Source: Streptomyces sp. R302 (lineage in GTDB: Bacteria; Actinomycetota; Actinomycetes; Streptomycetales; Streptomycetaceae). From it: DNA of 64,000 nt. The DNA is taken from assembly GCF_012927245.1 (NCBI RefSeq), contig NZ_JABBGE010000006.1, forward strand, positions 1-64,000, read 5' to 3'. The number at the start of each line of letters is the position of its first letter. Within the stretch, counting starts at the first letter, position 1. A program made the position numbers and the translations under genes. Below the pieces are notes generated by a model. It saw nothing but the letters and a program-made list of their open reading frames with translations, did not search any database and was not told where the DNA came from. This document shows positions 60,428 through 64,000 of this stretch, one piece after another.

Positions 60428-61912
60428 TCAGCGCCGCATGGTCAGCAGGCCCGGCCGGTAGGGCAGGAGGCCGTAGTCGACGCCGTCGGAGCTGGGGCTG
60501 CGCCCCTGGTACAGCAACTGCAGGTTGCAGGGGTCGACGGTCATGGTCTGGTCGGCACTCGTCCGCAGCAGCTCGCCGTGGCTGATGTCGTTGGTCCAGG
60601 TGGCACCGCTGTTGGCCTTGCCGGCGAAGGGGTTGCTCTCCGTCGCGGCCTGCGGCGTCCACGTACCGTTGAGGCTGGTGGCCGTGAACGAGCGGAAGTA
60701 GCGGTGCTCGTTCGCCCCGCGGGCCTCGACGATCATGAGGTAGCGGTTCTGGCCCTGGAGCTTGTACACCTGCGGCGCCTCGAACAGGTTCTTCACGGTG
60801 TCGCTCATGATCGTCGTGTACGACGAGCCGAAGCTGCCCGGGAAGTTCCCGAGGGGCATGCTCGCCCGGTAGATCTTGCCGTTGTCACCGGCGAAGAACA
60901 GGTACATGTTCGACCCGTCGGCGATCAGGGTGTGGTCGATGGGACCGGTGCCCGAGTCCGCGATCTTGCCGGTGAAGAGCACCTGCTCCGCCGACCAGCC
61001 GTTCGGGTTCGTGGGGTCGCTCGACGTCCGGTACGAGAAGGAGGAGCCGCCCCACTGGTAGGCGAGCACCCAGACGTTCTTCGGCGCGAAGTAGAAGAGC
61101 GAGGGCGCGACGGCCGTGAACGGCATGGTGTTCTGGGCGGCCGAGGCCATCTCGGACCAGTTCGTGAACGGGGCGAAGTTCATCCCGCCCCAGCCCCTGC
61201 CCGTCCCCGCGGCTCCGTGGGTCGTCGCGTAGACGACCTGCTTGCCGTTGTGGGGGGCGACGGTGAAGTCCTTGAGCGCCGCCCATTCGGGCCTGGGCTG
61301 CGCCAGCGCGCCCGTCGAGGACCAGCGGTACGTCGAGGGAAGCTCGCAGGTGCCCGGAGTGCCGGTGCCGGAGCCGACCTTGACGAGCTGCCACTGCTGG
61401 TTGGCGCCGCCCCAGTCGTCGTACTGGACGATGTTCGCGCCGTCGGCGGTGGACGCGCCCTGGACTTCGAGGGCCTTGCCGCTGTGGCGGGCGATGAGCC
61501 GGACGTGGCCGTCCGCGCTGTCGGCGAGCCGCCACTGCTGGTTGGTGCCGTTCAGGTCGGTCCACTGGACGACGGCGCCGCCGTTGGCAGTGGAGAAGTT
61601 GTGGACGTCCAGGACCTTGCCGGAGTGGCGGGACTTGACGCGGTAGTAGCCGTCACCGGAGGCGACGAACTGCCACTGCTGCTGGTTCTGGTCGTTCCTG
61701 GCCCACTGGGTGATGCGGGCGCCGTCGCCGGTCGCCAGGTTGTAGACGTCGAGGGCCTTGCCGCTGCTGCGGTTGACCAGGACGTACCAGGCGTTGGTGT
61801 CGACGGTCGCCGCGGCGGCGGGCGGGGCCGTGAGGAGCGTGGCCCCGAGCAGCAGGGACGACAGGACGGCGAGGACGAGGCTCAGGACCAGGGGTGGGCG
61901 GTGGGTTCTCAT
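60428..61912 (-). CDS. Secreted GH62 alpha-L-arabinofuranosidase with ricin-type CBM13
   Basis: 494 residues. Sec signal (1-34, ending AAAA), a ricin B lectin domain (about 40-172) with three QxW repeats (QQQWQF, NQQWRL, NQQWQL), a short linker, then GH62: [34 protein letters not shown] with the base Asp, and [25 protein letters not shown] with the acid Glu. Removes arabinose side chains from xylan. GAAGGAG precedes the ATG, which overlaps the cupin stop. Confidence 0.88.
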   Translation of the reverse strand: MRTHRPPLVLSLVLAVLSSLLLGATLLTAPPAAAATVDTNAWYVLVNRSSGKALDVYNLATGDGARITQWARNDQNQQQWQFVASGDGYYRVKSRHSGKVLDVHNFSTANGGAVVQWTDLNGTNQQWRLADSADGHVRLIARHSGKALEVQGASTADGANIVQYDDWGGANQQWQLVKVGSGTGTPGTCELPSTYRWSSTGALAQPRPEWAALKDFTVAPHNGKQVVYATTHGAAGTGRGWGGMNFAPFTNWSEMASAAQNTMPFTAVAPSLFYFAPKNVWVLAYQWGGSSFSYRTSSDPTNPNGWSAEQVLFTGKIADSGTGPIDHTLIADGSNMYLFFAGDNGKIYRASMPLGNFPGSFGSSYTTIMSDTVKNLFEAPQVYKLQGQNRYLMIVEARGANEHRYFRSFTATSLNGTWTPQAATESNPFAGKANSGATWTNDISHGELLRTSADQTMTVDPCNLQLLYQGRSPSSDGVDYGLLPYRPGLLTMRR

Positions 61913-62619
61913 CGGTCGAGCTCCTTCGGGGAGTGGGGGTGGGACGTGGGAACGGGGTAGGGGTGGAGGTGGCCGCACATGCCGAAGCGCGGGTCCTCCG
62001 GGCGCTCCAGTCGCGCCACGGCGCCGTGGTCGAGGTGGGAGAGGTCTCCGGTCCTCAGCGCCGCCAGGTGGCCACCGGTCGCGAGGGCCGCGGCCAGCGG
62101 GCCGTCGCGCCAGCGGATCCACCAGGCTTCGAGGAGATCGCGCTTCAGGCGGTGGGCCGCGGTGTGGAACTCCTGGAGCCCGCCCTCGCGCAGGCGGAGG
62201 AAGCCTTCGAGCGCCAGGTCGCGGCGGCGGCGGGCCGCCGCCGCGTGGTCGCCGGTCAGGGCGGCCGCCGCCCGGTAGGCGTCGGGGTCGGCGAGGACGG
62301 GCGCGGGGAAGGTGAAGACGGCGTCGCCGGCCTCGGGGAGCCCGCTGTTCTGCATGAGCACCACGAGGCGCAGGCCGCCGGCGTTGACGAGGCGGTGGAT
62401 CGTCCCGGGGGTGAACCAGACGACGTCGCCGGGGCGCAGCGGGGTGTCGGCGTAGCCGCTCGTGGTGAGCGTCTGGACGCTGCCCGTGCCCTCGATGACG
62501 ATGTACGCCTCCGAGCAGGCGAGGTGCATGTGGGGGGTGCCTCCGCACAGGCCGTCGGCGGCCTCCCAGTCGTACACGGTCAGGCCGGAGACGCCCACGC
62601 CGCCGGGGAGCGGTGTCAC
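61909..62619 (-). CDS. Cupin-domain protein, sugar-catabolic operon
   Basis: 236 residues. The cupin core has [23 protein letters not shown] and the second motif [17 protein letters not shown], giving likely metal ligands His, His, Glu and His. The C-terminal 110 residues are helical and Arg-rich. The GTG at 62619 overlaps the previous stop (GTGA). It may be a sugar isomerase/epimerase or binding protein; not defined. Confidence 0.72.
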   Translation of the reverse strand: MTPLPGGVGVSGLTVYDWEAADGLCGGTPHMHLACSEAYIVIEGTGSVQTLTTSGYADTPLRPGDVVWFTPGTIHRLVNAGGLRLVVLMQNSGLPEAGDAVFTFPAPVLADPDAYRAAAALTGDHAAAARRRRDLALEGFLRLREGGLQEFHTAAHRLKRDLLEAWWIRWRDGPLAAALATGGHLAALRTGDLSHLDHGAVARLERPEDPRFGMCGHLHPYPVPTSHPHSPKELDR

Positions 62620-63491
62620 CACGGGTGCTCCGTGACGTGTCGGGACAGGCGCTCGGGGGTCCACGCGCCGTCGGCGACGACGATCCGGTAGCGGCGCGAG
62701 AGGGTGTCGCCCGGGGCCAGTGGCAGCTCCTCGTCGAAGGCCAGGGACGGGTTGACGGCGGGGATGGGCTCGCTGCGGACGAACCAGCGGCCGGGCGCGT
62801 CCGGATCGTCCTGGAACAGGAGCGTGGAGGCGCGGTCGACCTCGTCGTGGGTGCCGGAGAAGGCCAGCCAGTCGCCCTTCTCGCCCATCGCGGGGCCGGT
62901 CGCCCGGCCGCCGGTGAAGGCGCGCGGGCCGCGCCAGAACAGGCCGGAGTACCCGGCGAGTTCCCGGCCCTCGGTGCCCGGACTGCCGAACACCAGCGTG
63001 ACGTCGTGGACGTTGGTGAGCGCGGTGGTGACCTCCAGGGTCCAGGAGTCGGTCTCGACGTCGCGGGCGGTCAGGGTGCGGCGTTCGTCGATCCAGTGCT
63101 CCCCCGCGCTCGTGTGCCAGGCCAGGTCCTCGGTGATCACGGCGCGGCCGTGGCCGGTCCCGGCGGACACGGTGAGGCTGCGCATCGTGCCGAGGTTGGG
63201 CAGGTCGACGTAACCCCGCCCGCGCAGGTAGGTGCCGCCGCCCCAGAAGTTCTGCCCCGACACCCAGGAGGCCGTGAACTGGACGCCCTTGTGCCAGCGG
63301 TGGTCGTGCGGCCGGTAGCCGGTGACGACGTCGCCGGCGAGCGTGCGCACCGGATGCAGGTAGGGCTTCGGTGCCTCGAAGGGGTCCATGACCGGCCGGT
63401 GCACGTAGCGGAAGAGGTCGACGCCTCGGGTCCGGACGGTCAGCGCGTCCTCGTCCTCCAGGAGTTCGAACGTCGTCGGAACAGACGTCAT
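62616..63491 (-). CDS. PmoA-like family protein (DUF6807)
   Basis: 291 residues rich in beta strands: [40 protein letters not shown] is the family signature, and [23 protein letters not shown] follows. Despite the methane-monooxygenase-derived name these proteins occur in sugar-utilisation operons next to Gfo/Idh/MocA dehydrogenases, as here. ATGA overlap with the upstream gene. Confidence 0.8.
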   Translation of the reverse strand: MTSVPTTFELLEDEDALTVRTRGVDLFRYVHRPVMDPFEAPKPYLHPVRTLAGDVVTGYRPHDHRWHKGVQFTASWVSGQNFWGGGTYLRGRGYVDLPNLGTMRSLTVSAGTGHGRAVITEDLAWHTSAGEHWIDERRTLTARDVETDSWTLEVTTALTNVHDVTLVFGSPGTEGRELAGYSGLFWRGPRAFTGGRATGPAMGEKGDWLAFSGTHDEVDRASTLLFQDDPDAPGRWFVRSEPIPAVNPSLAFDEELPLAPGDTLSRRYRIVVADGAWTPERLSRHVTEHPW

Positions 63492-64000
63492 CGGAACACC
63501 TCCGTGCGTCCTCCGTGGAGCGAGCCGTAGAACGGGTCGGCCGCGTCGATCTCTCCGCGCCGGACCGGCAGGCCGGTGATCGCGGCCTTGTACAGGGCGG
63601 TGACCAGTTCCATGGTCGGCCTGCCGAGGTCGGGCCGGATGCCCGCCTCGTAACCGTCGAGGAGGGCCGCGAGCTGGGCGGTGTGCGAGCTGGGCAGGTC
63701 GTCCGGGGGCTCCCACCGCGCGCCGGGCGACCTGGCGGTGAACGTCCAGTCCGCGTTGGAGTAGCCGTACAGATGCCGCAGTTCGACCGTGGCGTCGGTG
63801 AGGTCGAACCGCAGGTAGCTCTCCTCGCGCGGGGAGAGGACGCTGTTGACGACCGTGGCGATGGCTCCGTTCTCGAACCGGACCAGGGCCGCGGACACGT
63901 CCTCGGTCTGGACGTCGCGGTCGAGGCGACCGGCCATCGCGCGGACCTCGGCCCACGGGCCGAGCACGTCCAGCATCAGATCCATCTGGTGGATGCCGTG
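63488..64000 (-). CDS. Gfo/Idh/MocA family oxidoreductase, C-terminal part (cut by window edge)
   Basis: The visible 170 residues are the alpha/beta C-terminal domain: HGIHQMDLMLDVLGPWAEVR contains the catalytic-type His of the family, then VRFENGAIATVVNSVLSPRE and the ending DPFYGSLHGG. The NAD-binding N-terminus lies beyond 64000. Such enzymes oxidise sugars or inositols; the operon with GH62 suggests a pentose derivative. Confidence 0.85.
   Translation of the reverse strand, partial: HGIHQMDLMLDVLGPWAEVRAMAGRLDRDVQTEDVSAALVRFENGAIATVVNSVLSPREESYLRFDLTDATVELRHLYGYSNADWTFTARSPGARWEPPDDLPSSHTAQLAALLDGYEAGIRPDLGRPTMELVTALYKAAITGLPVRRGEIDAADPFYGSLHGGRTEVFR

Overview
The base composition (well above 70% GC, third codon positions almost always G or C), GTG/TTG starts behind purine-rich ribosome sites, overlapping stop/start junctions and the families present (gluABCD, Nur-type nickel control, SigB/F-type sigma factor, LuxR/AfsR-like ATPase, secreted GH8 and GH62 enzymes) all point to a chromosomal segment of a Streptomyces or a very close relative. 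No phage, plasmid, CRISPR or transposase gene is visible; small palindromic and MITE-like repeats are.

Layout, left to right. 1-430: promoters and 5' leader of an rRNA operon reading off the left edge on the minus strand. 0.4-5.9 kb: five-gene nickel ABC transporter (nikABCDE, minus) behind a near-perfect Nur box. 6-10 kb: SAM methyltransferase, then an operon of two acyl-CoA dehydrogenases and a quinone-oxidoreductase-like protein. 10-13.5 kb: cupin/XRE regulator divergent from a thioredoxin-reductase-like flavoprotein, VOC proteins, a MITE-like element, a PIG-L deacetylase. 13.5-20.6 kb: SIS-domain protein whose frame is altered by a palindromic insert, proline iminopeptidase-like hydrolase, VOC protein, NadE, sulfite-oxidase-like molybdoenzyme, AfsR-like ATPase. 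20.7-24.1 kb: glutamate-type ABC uptake operon gluABCD. 24.3-29.3 kb: cNMP-domain protein, decayed small membrane gene, carboxyltransferase, DUF3040 protein, SigB/F-like sigma factor with HATPase and STAS partner-switch proteins. 29.4-32.0 kb: Lcp/MpaB-like oxygenase, polyprenyl diphosphate synthase and a small partner. 32-38 kb: frameshifted lipoprotein, GH8 enzyme, hydrolase, LysE exporter, LRV-repeat protein and a 14-bp tandem array. 38-41 kb: ArsR/VOC divergent from a UvrA-like ATPase, sharing a palindromic operator.

41.2-49.1 kb is the most novel part: a compact divergent cluster. Leftward genes encode an amino acid:[carrier protein] ligase (truncated seryl-tRNA-synthetase fold), a free acyl carrier protein and an Sfp-type phosphopantetheinyl transferase. 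Rightward genes encode a PhyH-type dioxygenase, a glycosyltransferase-like protein of unknown function, a condensation-domain protein with a vestigial adenylation C-subdomain, and an MFS exporter. Every rightward junction overlaps. The shared promoter region carries two sites resembling DasR operators. Together they look like an NRPS-like pathway that loads, modifies, transfers and exports an amino-acid-derived product without a classical adenylation module.

49-56.9 kb: RecQ, LapA-domain protein, S41 peptidase, remnant of a pyridoxamine-phosphate-oxidase-like gene, molybdate uptake operon (TOBE regulator, modA, fused modBC). 57-60.4 kb: remnant of an FAD-binding dehydrogenase, DUF6817-like protein, DUF2182/DUF1326 metal-protein pair. 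60.4-64 kb: GH62 arabinofuranosidase, cupin, PmoA-like and Gfo/Idh/MocA genes, an apparent pentose/oligosaccharide operon cut by the right edge. At least six loci show frameshifts, so either local gene decay or residual indel errors in the assembly should be kept in mind.
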